A stretch of 64,000 nucleotides of DNA, from assembly GCF_021869535.1 (NCBI RefSeq), contig NW_026262690.1:89635995-89699994 (forward strand), written 5' to 3'. Positions 13,729-23,897 of the stretch are shown here, piece by piece. Made by a program: the position numbers and the translations under genes. Below the pieces are notes generated by a model. The model ran no database searches. It saw nothing but the letters and a program-made list of their open reading frames with translations, and was not told the DNA's origin. How positions within the stretch are numbered: the stretch's first letter is position 1; each line of letters begins with the position of its first letter. The stretch is from Mytilus californianus (Eukaryota; Mollusca; Bivalvia; Mytilida; Mytilidae).

Positions 13729-13771
13729 GGCGTCGTCGTCGTCGTTGTCGTCGTCGTCGTCGTCGTCGTCC
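13729..13771. repeat. GTC microsatellite
   Basis: About 13 imperfect CGT/GTC triplets with one GTT interruption, just inside the left end of the 13.7-kb element. It supplies most of the CpG in this neighbourhood. Confidence 0.9.
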
Positions 13772-13789
13772 GAAGACACATTGGTTTTC

Positions 13790-14390
13790 GCACTCTAACT
13801 TTAGTTTAAGTGAATGGATCTCCATGAAATTTCACCATAAGGTTCAATACCACAAAAGGAAGGTTGGGATTGATTTTGGGGGTTATGGTACCAACAGTTA
13901 AGGAATTAGGGGCCAAAAAGGGGCCAAAAATAAGCATTTTTGTAACTTTCAGACAATAACTTGTGTGTAAGTGTATGGATCTCTCTGACATTGTACCACA
14001 AGGTTCCATATCACAAAGGGAAGGCTGTAATTGATTTTGGGGGTAATTGCCTCAAAATTTTAGGAATTAGGGGCCAAAAAAGGGGCAAAAAACAAGCATT
14101 TTTCTAGTTTCATGACAATAACTTGTGTGTAAGTGTTTGGATATTTCTGAAATTGTACTACAAGGTTCCATATCACAAAGGGAAAGCTGGAATTGAGTTT
14201 GGGGGTAATTGCCTCAAAATTTTAGGAATTGGGGGCCAAAAAGGGGCCAAAAATAAGCATTTTTCTAGTTTCCAGACAATAACTTGTGTTCAAGTGTATG
14301 GATCTCTCTGAAATTGTACTGCAAGGTACCATACCACAAAGGGAAGGCTGGGATTGAGTTTGGGGGTGATGAATCATAAGGGGGTTCAAA
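13790..14390 (+). repeat. ~162-bp tandem monomers, nearly four copies
   Basis: Landmarks such as AAGTGTATGGATCTCTCTGA recur near 13809, 13967, 14130 and 14292, spacing about 160, 163 and 162 bp. Each monomer contains a Ca-AAGGTTCCATATCACAAAG-type block, GATTTTGGGGGTAAT, a GGGGCCAAAAAGGGG stretch and AAGCATTTTTCTAGTTT. The first copy starts with CACTCTAACTTTAGTTTAAG, also found at the start of the 161-bp monomers at 22.4 kb. Confidence 0.85.
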
Positions 14391-14395
14391 AAATT

Positions 14396-14428
14396 GGGGG
14401 GGGGGGGATTTTTTTTTTTTTTTTTTTT
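14396..14428. repeat. G12/T20 homopolymer junction
   Basis: Twelve G followed by A and twenty T, then a further T-rich run. It separates the 162-bp monomers from the 35-bp array. Overlapping long reading frames on both strands (Phe or Lys runs) are artefacts. Confidence 0.9.
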
Positions 14429-14565
14429 CTTTTTTTCCTTTTTTTTTTCTTTTAAAATTTTCCATTTTAAGTTGGTTATTTCTGATTTATATTTAAAAGC
14501 AAATGATAATGATATGGTAGGAGATACACACCAAACAGGATGTGTAAATTATTATATAATAAGTA

Positions 14566-14785
14566 TTGTGCAATAGCAAGAAATTTTCAATTGCACAGTA
14601 TTGCACAATAGCAAGAAATCTTCAATTGCACAGTATTGCGCAATAGCAAGAAATCTTCAATTTAACAGTATTGCGCAATAGCAAGAAATATCCAATAGCA
14701 CAATATTGCGCAATAGCAAGAAATTGTCAATTGTACAGTATTGCGCAATAGCAAGAAATATTCAATTGCACAGTATTGTGCAAAA
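14566..14785. repeat. 35-bp minisatellite carrying ATTGCGCAAT palindromes
   Basis: About six units, CAATAGCAAG recurring at 14571, 14606 and 14641 and onward every 35 bp. Each unit carries a 10-bp site at its start. It is the perfect palindrome ATTGCGCAAT in four units and ATTGTGCAAT or ATTGCACAAT in others. The perfect form is the known optimal half-site-doubled C/EBP recognition sequence; any binding here is inference. Confidence 0.9.
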
Positions 14786-14829
14786 GAAGATACTTCGTAT
14801 AAATTGCTTATTTCTTGATCAATTTCAAT

Positions 14830-15830
14830 GGGGTTTTATTCTTGAATTCTTGGGGTTCTTTAATATGCTGAATCTAACCGTGTATTAAGTTTTTGGATTT
14901 TGGGCCCCGTTTTTAAATTGGTCCACATTGAGGTCCAAAGGGTCCAAAATTAAACTTTGTTTGATTTCATCAAAAATTAAATTATTGGGGTTCTTTGATA
15001 TGCCGAATCTAACCGTGTATTTAGATTTTTAATTTTGGGTCCCGTTTTTTAAATTTGTCTACATTAAGGTCCAAAGGGTCCAAAATTAAACTTAGTTTGA
15101 TTTTAACAAAAATTGAATTCTTAGGGTTCTTTGATATGCTGAATCTAAACATGTGTTTAGATTTTTGATTATGGGCCCAGTTTTCAAGTTGGTCCATGTT
15201 GGGGTCCAAAATTAAACTTTGTTTGATTTCAACAAAAATTGAATATATGGGGTTCTTTGATATGCTGAATCTAAACATGTATTTAGATTTTAGATTTTTG
15301 GCCCAGTTTTCAAGTTGGTCCAAATTGGGGTCCAAAATTAAACTTTGTTTGATTTCAACAAAAATTGAATATATGGGGTTCTTTGATATGCTGAATCTTA
15401 CCATGTATTTAGATTTTTTATTTGTGGGCCCGCTATCAAATTGGTTCATATTGAGGTCAAAAGGGTCCAAAATTAAACTTTGTTTGATTTCATCAAAAAT
15501 TGAATTATTGGGGTTCTTTGATATGCCAAATCTAACTGTGTTTTTAGATTTTTAATTTAGGTACCCGTTTTTTAAATTTGTCTACATTAAGGTCCAAAGG
15601 GTCCAAAATTAAACTTAGTTTGATTTTAACAAAAATTGAATTCTTCGGGTACTTTGATATGCTGAATCTAAACATGTGTTTAGATTTTTGATTATGGGAC
15701 CAGTTTTCAAGTTTGTCCAAGTTGGGGTCCAAAATTAAACTTTGTTTGATTTCAACAAAAATTGAATATATGGGGTTCTTTGATATGCTGAATCTAACCA
15801 TGTATTTTGATTTTGGACATTGGACCATAA
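14830..15830 (+). repeat. 126-136-bp tandem array, eight units with higher-order order
   Basis: The marker GGGGTTCTTTGATATGCTGA (with variants) recurs at 14851, 14986, 15122, 15248, 15374, 15509, 15645 and 15771. The spacings are 135, 136, 126, 126, 135, 136 and 126 bp. The long units contain an extra ~9-bp AGGTCCAAAGG-type piece. Units at 14986-15248 match those at 15509-15771 better than their neighbours. Plus- and minus-strand frames of 107-149 codons here are translations of the repeat. Confidence 0.9.
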
Positions 15831-17262
15831 TAGGTAAATTAAAAAAATTGAAGTTCTTAGACCACATTCTTTCTGTGTCAGAAACCTATGCTGTGTCAAA
15901 TATTTAATCACAATCCAAATTCAGAGCTGTATCAAGCTTGAATGTTGTGTCCATACTTGCCCCAACTGTTCAGGGTTCGACCTCTGCGGTCGTATCAAGC
16001 TGCGCCCAGCGAAGCATTTTATTAATTTATGGATTTTCATATTGACATGCCTCAAACATGTTACTCTGGATTTATTATTGTTTGTTGGGTATTAATATAA
16101 GGTGAATCACTAATTAAGGGACCAACTAAATACACATTTCTTATTATTATGGGATTGTATGCAGAAGTCAAAACCATGAGGTCAAGCATCCACTTAAATA
16201 CACTTTTCCTCTGTTCACGAAAACAAAAGAATCCACAGTTATTTCTTGTTATTCAATTTTTGGAAATATTTTTAGTATAATGAAATTCCAATGATATGAC
16301 AATTCATAATTAAAATATTTTGAATTCAAAAATTTTATTTTTTATTATTCAAGGAGAGCGGTTAAAGCTTGAAAGAACACAGTAGAAAAACGTTACAGGG
16401 GGGATTACTGCAAAGCGGATTTGGAGCCTAATCTTATAGTACCTTGTAACAGGTCATTTGTGATCTTACATCATAACATTTACGTGGTCCTTTGATAAAT
16501 TTAAAGGTCTCTAAAACTATAGCCTGATGACCCATTGGCGACACTTTGTAGTTACCGTGCTTGTATTTCTCCCTAGAAACCCATGTGGAGAACATTCTTG
16601 TTTCAGACACCATTACATTGTATTTTGATGATTCAGAGATTTTTTTTTAAATTCCCTGTTGACTTCTTAAGTATATTTTATGGCAGCCAAATTTACTCTG
16701 TAGTAGTCAACTAGTAGGGAATTTACATCTCATTTGTTCTTGCTTTTTCTACTTTGAAGAGAGTAGTTGAATATGTACGAAATAATTGCCACTGGATGTT
16801 AAGAAAGCAACAATCAATTTCTTTGAAGAGATAGTTAAGAAAACAAAAATTATACATGCATTTACATCCAGAATAATCAGAATTCTCTGCCCTGCTTCTC
16901 AGACAGTATTTTTTTCCCTTTTGTTGAATATTCAAGAAATGTTTACTGCTATAGGCACTCAACAGGTCAACTATGGCCTCTACATATTTTGTTACCTTGT
17001 CTTCCCAAGATAAGACCATTAGGCCTGTCTAGAAAAGGGAATTATCTTTTCTTTACCCTTTATTCTAAAAAGAAATACAGACTCATTGAAAAAAATCCAG
17101 AATATATCTGAAAAAGGTGGCAGATTGATTATCACTTGGATATGTGTATATCGGGAAAGTAAAAAATCTGCCTCACAACACATCACCTAAGGGGGGCCAA
17201 CCAAAGAGTTCTTGTATCTGTTCTTTCCTATCTATCAACACATTGTTTATATAGAGAATAAT

Positions 17263-17372
17263 ACATGGCAAAATCCATATCATATGCCGTATCATCCCGA
17301 GATACCAATATCAGCCCCATGGGATGATATTGGTCAAGGGTAATTCAGCATGTGATACAGATTTTGCCATGT
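17263..17372. mobile_element. 110-bp foldback hairpin
   Basis: ACATGGCAAAATC (17263-17275) is the exact reverse complement of GATTTTGCCATGT (17360-17372). The inner arms ACCAATATCA (17304-17313) and TGATATTGGT (17325-17334) also pair perfectly around an 11-nt loop, with imperfect pairing between. It is most simply a small foldback MITE; a structured RNA is an alternative. Confidence 0.7.
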
Positions 17373-17967
17373 TTTATACACTTTATCATATATTTGAATA
17401 GGAGAGTATATAGGAACTGCTAACTGATCCAAGCACCTGGGTTACCTTCAGATTTATTTATGCCTTAATTTAACAGCTTTATCATATATAGGAACTGCTT
17501 AATTATTTATCCAAAGCACCTGGGTTACCTTACAATTTGTGTCCTGTAGTCCATAGAAATATTTTGTTTATTGTATTTTTTTGTTGTTTATTTGTGTTTT
17601 ATTCTCATTGAGTTCTTTTTGTCCTACTTTAGTAATGTTGTACTACATAAAGCACATTCTGAATAAAACCTGTTAAAAAAAGTAACATAAAACCAGCAAG
17701 TTAATAACAAGTACACTGTAATAAACAAGAGACTACTTTGAGACTAGTGAGTAAAATATGCACTTTTGAAATATCAAAATTTAAAGTTTAACCCTCTTGC
17801 TGCCGGTATTTTTTTATGATTTCATTTCGTGTGCCAAAAAATTTGAAAGCTCGACGTATGTGACGTCACATGCCAAAAAATGACATCACGTTGTAATAAC
17901 CGTTCCATTTTGGACCCTTTGAAGAAAAATATTTCTCAAATTTTTGTGCTATTTTCATATTTCCAAG

Positions 17968-18055
17968 TAGGGGTGTGATAAAGGGTGGGCATGCGATAAA
18001 GGGGTGTGATAAAGGGTAGACATGCGATAAACGGTTTTGATAAAGGGTCTGCATC
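17968..18055. repeat. Short ~30-bp tandem repeat rich in GATAAA
   Basis: About three units of GGTGTGATAAAGGGT plus a CATGCGATAAA half. GATAAA occurs five times within 80 bp. The reverse complement (TTTATC) gives the chance minus-strand frame here. Confidence 0.8.
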
Positions 18056-20113
18056 AAAGTTGAGCGATATGGATTAAACAGCAGGCTATTTATCAAATAT
18101 TCAAAACTACTGTATTTACTACCAAATATATGATTAATCCTAGTATTTCATGAGATTGTGGTTACATATGCATGTGTTCTTTCCTTTCTTTTTCAAATCA
18201 ATTAAGTCTTGAGTTTATACATGAGGCCCATTTTGAAATTTATTTAGAAAATTATAGTGATAACTATAAACACTGAACCCTGTGTAAATTTGAAACTTGT
18301 ATAAATTGAACTCTTTTATAAGAACATACTTTCAGTATTTTTCAACAACTGAAATTGTGTTACATGTATAAGCTAAACATATGTTTAATATGGACAAAAT
18401 ATTCAGTTCCTAAGGAAATGGCTTCAGACAGGCTTCACTGTATTATATAACCTACAAATTTACAATTTCTTGTAAGAAAGTACTATTGCCCTCATTCTTT
18501 TACTATGAATAATTTGTCATCAGTGTCTGAAAATTTATGCTATTAAATTAATCCTATGAAATTATTTCAGGTAAAGAAAATCTGTTGACTTAATCAATCA
18601 AGATTTTGTGGACTTTTTCTGACAGCTTCTGATAGATGTAGATGCCAATACACATCTTGTGTGACCTAATCTCTTCTCTCACTATACAAATTTTGCATGG
18701 ATGTGTGTCCGATTTGCACTTATTGTTAAGAGTGGTCATTCAAAATTGATTTATTATAAGGATGAGAAAACGTAATTAAATAGGTGAAATATTGCTGTGT
18801 CTGCTTGTGAAATGTCTTTCACCTCATTTTTACAGAAAAAATCTTATTTCAATGAAAGGATGATTGTTCCTCAATAAAAATTACAAATAAATAGAGAGAA
18901 AAATGTTACAGTTGTATGAATTAAAATAATGGGAGGAAAATATAGTGAGACAGCTTCCCAATATAAATGTTCTTGTCCTGAACATGCATGAAATATTTGC
19001 CACTGAACATAAAGAGAAAACAACAAGCATTCAATTTAACTGTAGACATCTAAAGGTATTTTTTGCATCTCTTATCTAAATATGATTAGATGCGAAAAGG
19101 AAAGAATATTGCTTTCTTCATCCAAATTTCAACAAGAAGTAATATCTGGATGGCATTAATCCTTACCATCCATTACCTAAGAATGTAAAGAGTAAAAAGA
19201 AAGGAAGAATTTCTATCTCTCCCTCCAGATTTTAGCCAGAATGTTGTAAGAACTACTAATTACTCTGTTATAGTCTATTTTTGGACAAGAATTATTTCTA
19301 TCATTTTGATTTCACAATTTGGCTTATCTCCTCCTCTCCTTTACACTCCACTTTCAACATTTTCCACTTGAAAATTGCATCACAGTGCATCACACATTGA
19401 AAAACACCATTGAATAGTTCAGACTTACCGGTAAAAGCTCTTATCATGCAAATGAATGCAGTGAAATAAAAGACTGCATTAAAAATAATTAGGAAGAAAT
19501 CTTCAATAAGAAGGAGCAAATCTCCTATGAAGAATGATTATAATAAGAAATGGCAATTTTCTTGTAAGGAATAGTAACTGTTGTATCAATCCTTTACAGC
19601 TAGATAAGAGACTAAGATCACTTTTCACCTAGTATTTGCATTTATATGAAATTGAAAAAGAATTAGAAATAATTTTCAAATAAATATTGACAAAACTCAT
19701 AAATTTTAAGTGTTTTAATCTGAGAAATAAACAATAATTCAAGATATTACATGCTATAAGTTTCACCTGTTCTAACTTCTAAATCTCTTTGTAACTACCC
19801 ACAAATCCTTTGTAATACATATTTTATAAACATATTTTATCAATAAAAATTAAGTTCAGGATTAAGTTCCTTAATTCCTAATGAGTCTAAAACTATTTGA
19901 TCCTGTATTGTTATAAAATATAAATTCAATTTCTTGGCAAGAAGCCCTGTCACTAGAACTTCTTTTGTGGTTAGTAGTAATGAAAATTTCAAATATTTTT
20001 ATTGTTATATAACAAAATTCTGTAAATATTTTTATGTGAAGTTTGGTTTTAATCTATGAAATTCTTCTCAAACCTACTTTTATATTTTTGAAAGATCAGC
20101 ATTTTGTCTATCT

Positions 20114-20144
<31 letters not shown>

Positions 20145-20255
20145 GAAAGATGTAAAATAAAACAGTTGGCATATATTTTTTTAATTTTCATTGAAATGCC
20201 TGAATAATGGAAGATGTTCCAAAATTGAACAAAATTATACATAATTTATTTTAGG

Positions 20256-20332
20256 TTGCTTACATCCATGTCATTTGGTCTCTGGTGAATAATAATTGTC
20301 TCATTGGCAACATCTCCTTATTTTTATATCTG
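20256..20332 (-). repeat. Dispersed repeat family A, partial copy
   Basis: Contains TCATTTGGTCTCTGGTGAAT, then AATTGTCTCATTGGCAACAT and CTCCTTATTTTTATATC, the right part of family A in inverted orientation. Confidence 0.65.
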
Positions 20333-21689
20333 CAGATTTGATGCTCCGAGTCTTTGTTTCATTTATCTTTATTTCAGGATTAAAAATTGAAGATCTTGAA
20401 ATGTCTGAACTTGACAAAAAATAAAGTAGGAAATATGGTATGATTTTATAGGATGTTTTAATTTGTGTTTCATCAGTTTTGTATCATCATAAAAATGCAA
20501 AAAAGTATAATAAGAATTAAATATTAGCTGGAAAAAAAGGTTTCATGGTTGTACTGTAGTTCTTGATAAAATGCATTGAAATGCCAATTACCATGGGAAC
20601 AACTTTTTTTGGAAATTCCAGTTCGTTAAAATCTTTTAATCAACATCAGGTTTTTTTGTTAGTAAACAAGATTTTTTTGGCTTTTTAGTAATAATCCTTT
20701 TTTTTTTTTGGTTAATATACTGTCGTTAAAATAGACTTTTCATCTATCTATCTGTCTGGACAGTTTAAGACCAGAATTTGTAACTACAAATCTTTGTTTT
20801 ATTTATTCCCTTTCAGTCTTTGTAACTAGGAAGCCTTCGTTAAAGAAACCATGCATGGATAATATATTAATATTTTTTTCTATACAAGACATTAACTAAT
20901 CTCTGATGAGCTTCAATTTCCAATGAATAAGGTCGTTCCTTATCTCTTTGTAATTAGCGACCGTCACATTTCTAATAAATAAAGATTACCAACACTTTAA
21001 GGGAATACGATACAGTAGCAGGGGCAGATAATAACGTTTTCAAAACTGTTCGTGTTGTTTTCGCGACGTTGTTAATCAGAACGTTGTAATTTCGCGAAGT
21101 TTCTAATAAGAACGATTACATTTCGCGACGTCGTTTTAAATGTAGTCATGTTTGCGGAAAATCCAGTGACGTCACAAATCCGGTTGCGCGAATTTGCAAA
21201 AAAAGTACCTGCCAAGAAAATCGGCCATATCACGAAAATTGTTATATTCATTCATTAATATTGAGGTCAACAGTATTAACTTGAAATGTGAAAAAAAAAT
21301 TAAATCCACATTCATACTCTTGTATATGTTTTATTTCATATAGGAAATGAATAACAGATATGCAAATAATAATACGTCGATGAGACAGAAACCCAACTAA
21401 ACAAAAAGACCAATAAGTAATTAAATGTAATTTAGATATTAACGTACTGTCTTGATCTATATATAATATCTACACCATTTGGAAAACTGTATGGAGAATT
21501 GTGCAAATAAATTTAACAGAGACTATCAACAAAATGACAAAATAACATGATTAATAAAGACAACGCCTCATACTGCACCTGACTTTGAATAAGTACATTA
21601 AAAAGTTTAACGGCATTTTTAGAATTTAACCCAGTGGAATACATATGTGTATGAAAAAGAACTCAGTTTAAAAGACACAGTTATAAGCC

Positions 21690-21775
21690 CCGTATTATAG
21701 ACGGAATGACGGACGGACAGACGGACAGGTGTAAAACAATACGCCACCCAACTTTCAGTTGCGGGGGTATAAAAA
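21690..21775 (+). repeat. Pearl-type fragment with GACGGACA repeats
   Basis: GACGGAATGACGGACGGACA and GACGGACAGGTG runs are followed by TTGCGGGGGTATAAAAATA. The same order, short GACA/GACG repeats then a G-run plus ATAAAAAT, closes the element at 58621-58906. Confidence 0.6.
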
Positions 21776-22074
21776 TACCCTAAAGACAAATTAACTTAGG
21801 CAACTTATCTATTGATACAAAATCATGCAATTACATGATCTAATACCGACTGCTGTACTTCCTATGACATGTCAAACTACACCGTAATGGACTTTATTGA
21901 GACAATTACGACATGCATTTGCTCGAAACAGCTCTAAATATACACCTTTTTTGAACATGTTCAGAGTAGTTCTAAGCTGACCCGAGTTAATGTGGGTATG
22001 GTTTTGTGTTCATATAATGCCTATATAGTAGGCCGATAGTTTTCTTGATTGAATTGTTCACATTTTCATGTCGG

Positions 22075-22197
22075 GGCTTTTTAAAGCTGACGGTGAAGGC
22101 CGTGCGGTGACCCTTAATTGCGTTTATCTTCGTAATTTGAAATATGGTTGATAGTTGTCTCATTGGCAATCATACCAACTGTCCTTACTTTTATATT
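22075..22197 (-). repeat. Dispersed repeat family A, inverted copy inside the 21-kb element
   Basis: Contains GGGGCTTTTTAAAGCTGACG, GTGAAGGCCGTGCGGTGACC, then GATAGTTGTCTCATTGGCAA and TCATACCAACTGTCCTTAC. Motif order matches 34863-34970. Confidence 0.75.
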
Positions 22198-22328
22198 ATC
22201 CCACTTACTTGATAATTGTTTCATATTTTGTCATGTTGGGACCTTTTGAATAATTAAAAATATGCCCAAGCTGTGTTGTCTGCATGAGTTGAAGGACTAA
22301 TGTCGGACTGAGATGCAAATTATTTTTT

Positions 22329-23897
22329 ATGCCAACGCCGTAGCGGAGGGGGCATTAAGTTTTACCCTTGTCCGTCTGTACGTACGTACGTACGTCCCAA
22401 AATTGGTTTCAGTTCTCTAACTTTAGTTTGCCTCAACCAAATGTTATGAAACTTATACACAATGCTTATTACCACAAAACACAGATCAAGTTTGAATTTT
22501 GGTGGCGTCACTTTTACCATTCTAGAGTTATGCCCCTTTACAAATGGAAAAATTGCTGAATTTTTCGTTTCCGTTCTCTAACTTTAGTTTGCCTCAACCA
22601 AATGTTATGAAACTTATACACAATGCTTATTACCACAAAACACAGATCAATAGATATAAGAAGATGTGGTATGAGTGCCACTGAGACAACTCTCCATCCA
22701 AGTCAAAATTTATAAAAGTAAACCATTATAGGTCACAGTACGGTCTTCAACACGGAGCCTTGGCTCACACCGAACAGTAAGCTATAAAGGGCCCCAAAAA
22801 TTACTAGTGTAAAACCATTTAAACGGGAAAACCAACGGTCTAATCTATATAAAAAACGAGAAACGAGAAAAACTTATGAACCACATCAACAAACGACAAC
22901 TACTGAACATCAGATTCCTGACTTAGGACAGGTGCAAACAAATGCAGCGGGTTTAAACGTTTTAATGGTACCAAACCTTCACCCTTTTTCCGAAACAATA
23001 GTGTTACATCACAACATAGAAAGACACACTATAAAATATCAACTGAAATAGCTTAACTCAATCAAAAGACATATTAACACCATTGAACATACACTGAACA
23101 AATAAATTTAACCTATGACACAATGTAAATACAAAATAAATAAACTAAGGGAAGAGTAATAAAAGTAACATGTTATATCGGTAAGAAATGTTAAACAATT
23201 AAAGAAAAACAATATGCTCGAACAAAAATATCAGCCATTTGCACTAACTTTAAACACAGGTAAATGAAAAATAATTTTGTTGTTAGGTATACGTGTATAG
23301 TACCAATGGAGAAAGGAAATATTTTTACAAAATAAATAATTTTGATGTTCATAGTACGAAGTGAAAATTTATAGTTATACCAAACACTTATCAAAGCTGG
23401 TATATAGACCAGATATAACCCTGAATAACATTAAATAACAAAAAAGCAATACAATTAGTATCAACAGGTCAAATAAACAAGAGAGTACGATTTGAGAGTA
23501 CTCGCAGTTACTGACAGCTAGTTAAAAGCCAAAACAATTAATAATAAAAAAATCATGCATCAGAGACTAAAATCAACTAAAACACATCCCAGGGATTTAG
23601 TATTTTAACGTCATGGACAGTCAAAGAAGACATGACAAGTTTGAATTTTGGTGGGGTCACTTTTACCGTTCTAGAGTTATGCCCCTTAACACATGGAAAA
23701 ATTTCTGAAATATTTGTTTCTGTTCTCTAATTTTAGTTTGCCTCAACCAAATGTTATGAAACTTATGCACAATGCTTATTACCGCAAAACTCAGATCAAG
23801 TACAAATTTGGGTAGCTTCACTTTTACAGTTCTTGAGTTATATCCCTTTATAACGTTATATGCAAGCGGGGGCATCATCTGTGTCCTATGGACACAT
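22329..23897 (+). mobile_element. Pearl-like element with 161-bp monomers, interrupted by a 1-kb insertion
   Basis: Starts ATGCCAACGCCGTAGCGGAG with GGGGGCATTAAG, followed by TTGTCCGTCTG and a (TACG)n microsatellite (22379-22395). Monomers beginning TTCTCTAACTTTAGTTTGCC occur at 22413 and 22574 (161 bp apart) and again at 23723 (TTCTCTAATTTTAG); once the insertion is removed, the last spacing is also about 162 bp. The right end is GGGGGCATCATC and the hairpin TGTGTCCTATGGACACA. The second monomer is split after CACAGATCAA (22650) and resumes GTTTGAATTTTGG (23638). The reading frames across it are repeat translations. Confidence 0.8.
22651..23637 (+). mobile_element. ~1-kb insertion with a family A left end
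   Basis: Interrupts a monomer of the surrounding element: the uninterrupted sequence ATCAAGTTTGAATTTTGG is intact at 22486-22503. The insert opens with AGATATAAGAAGATGTGGTA (family A start, as at 12917 inverted), includes GAACCACATCAACAAACGAC and GGTACCAAACCTTCACCC, and ends near AAGAAGACATGACAA. Only a CAA at both edges could be a target duplication. No protein domain was recognised. I recall this sequence as a common mussel repeat, but its class is unknown to me. Confidence 0.75.

Larger units (their letters stand above)
13679..16017. mobile_element. 2.3-kb pearl-like non-autonomous element with 11-bp inverted ends and three tandem arrays
   Basis: The left end ATACGACCGCA (13679-13689) is the exact reverse complement of TGCGGTCGTAT (15985-15995), and the element continues to about 16017 (tgcgcccagcgaagcat). 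The left end is itself a hairpin: TATACGACC pairs with GGTCGTATA about 20 bp further in. Inside, in order, are a GTC/GTT microsatellite, ~162-bp monomers (13790-14390), a G12/T20 tract, a 35-bp array (14566-14785) and a 126-136-bp array (14830-15830). No transposase or replicase frame is present; the 107-149-codon frames are repeat translations. The architecture resembles bivalve 'pearl' elements, and I have seen similar ends in mussel DNA. Which enzyme mobilises it is unknown. Confidence 0.8.

Noticed and set aside
14265..14576. Lys-rich and Phe-rich frames
   Set aside because: Produced by the G12/T20 homopolymers.
15021..15907. Overlapping open frames of 107-149 codons on both strands with repeated Ile-Tyr-Ser-Ile-Phe or Met-Gly-Phe-Phe motifs
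   Set aside because: They are translations of the 126-136-bp tandem array; both strands are open in the same place and the frames end at array irregularities.
15974..15990. GGTTCGACC resembling a tRNA B box
   Set aside because: No A box or cloverleaf upstream; it is the conserved right end of the 13.7-kb element.
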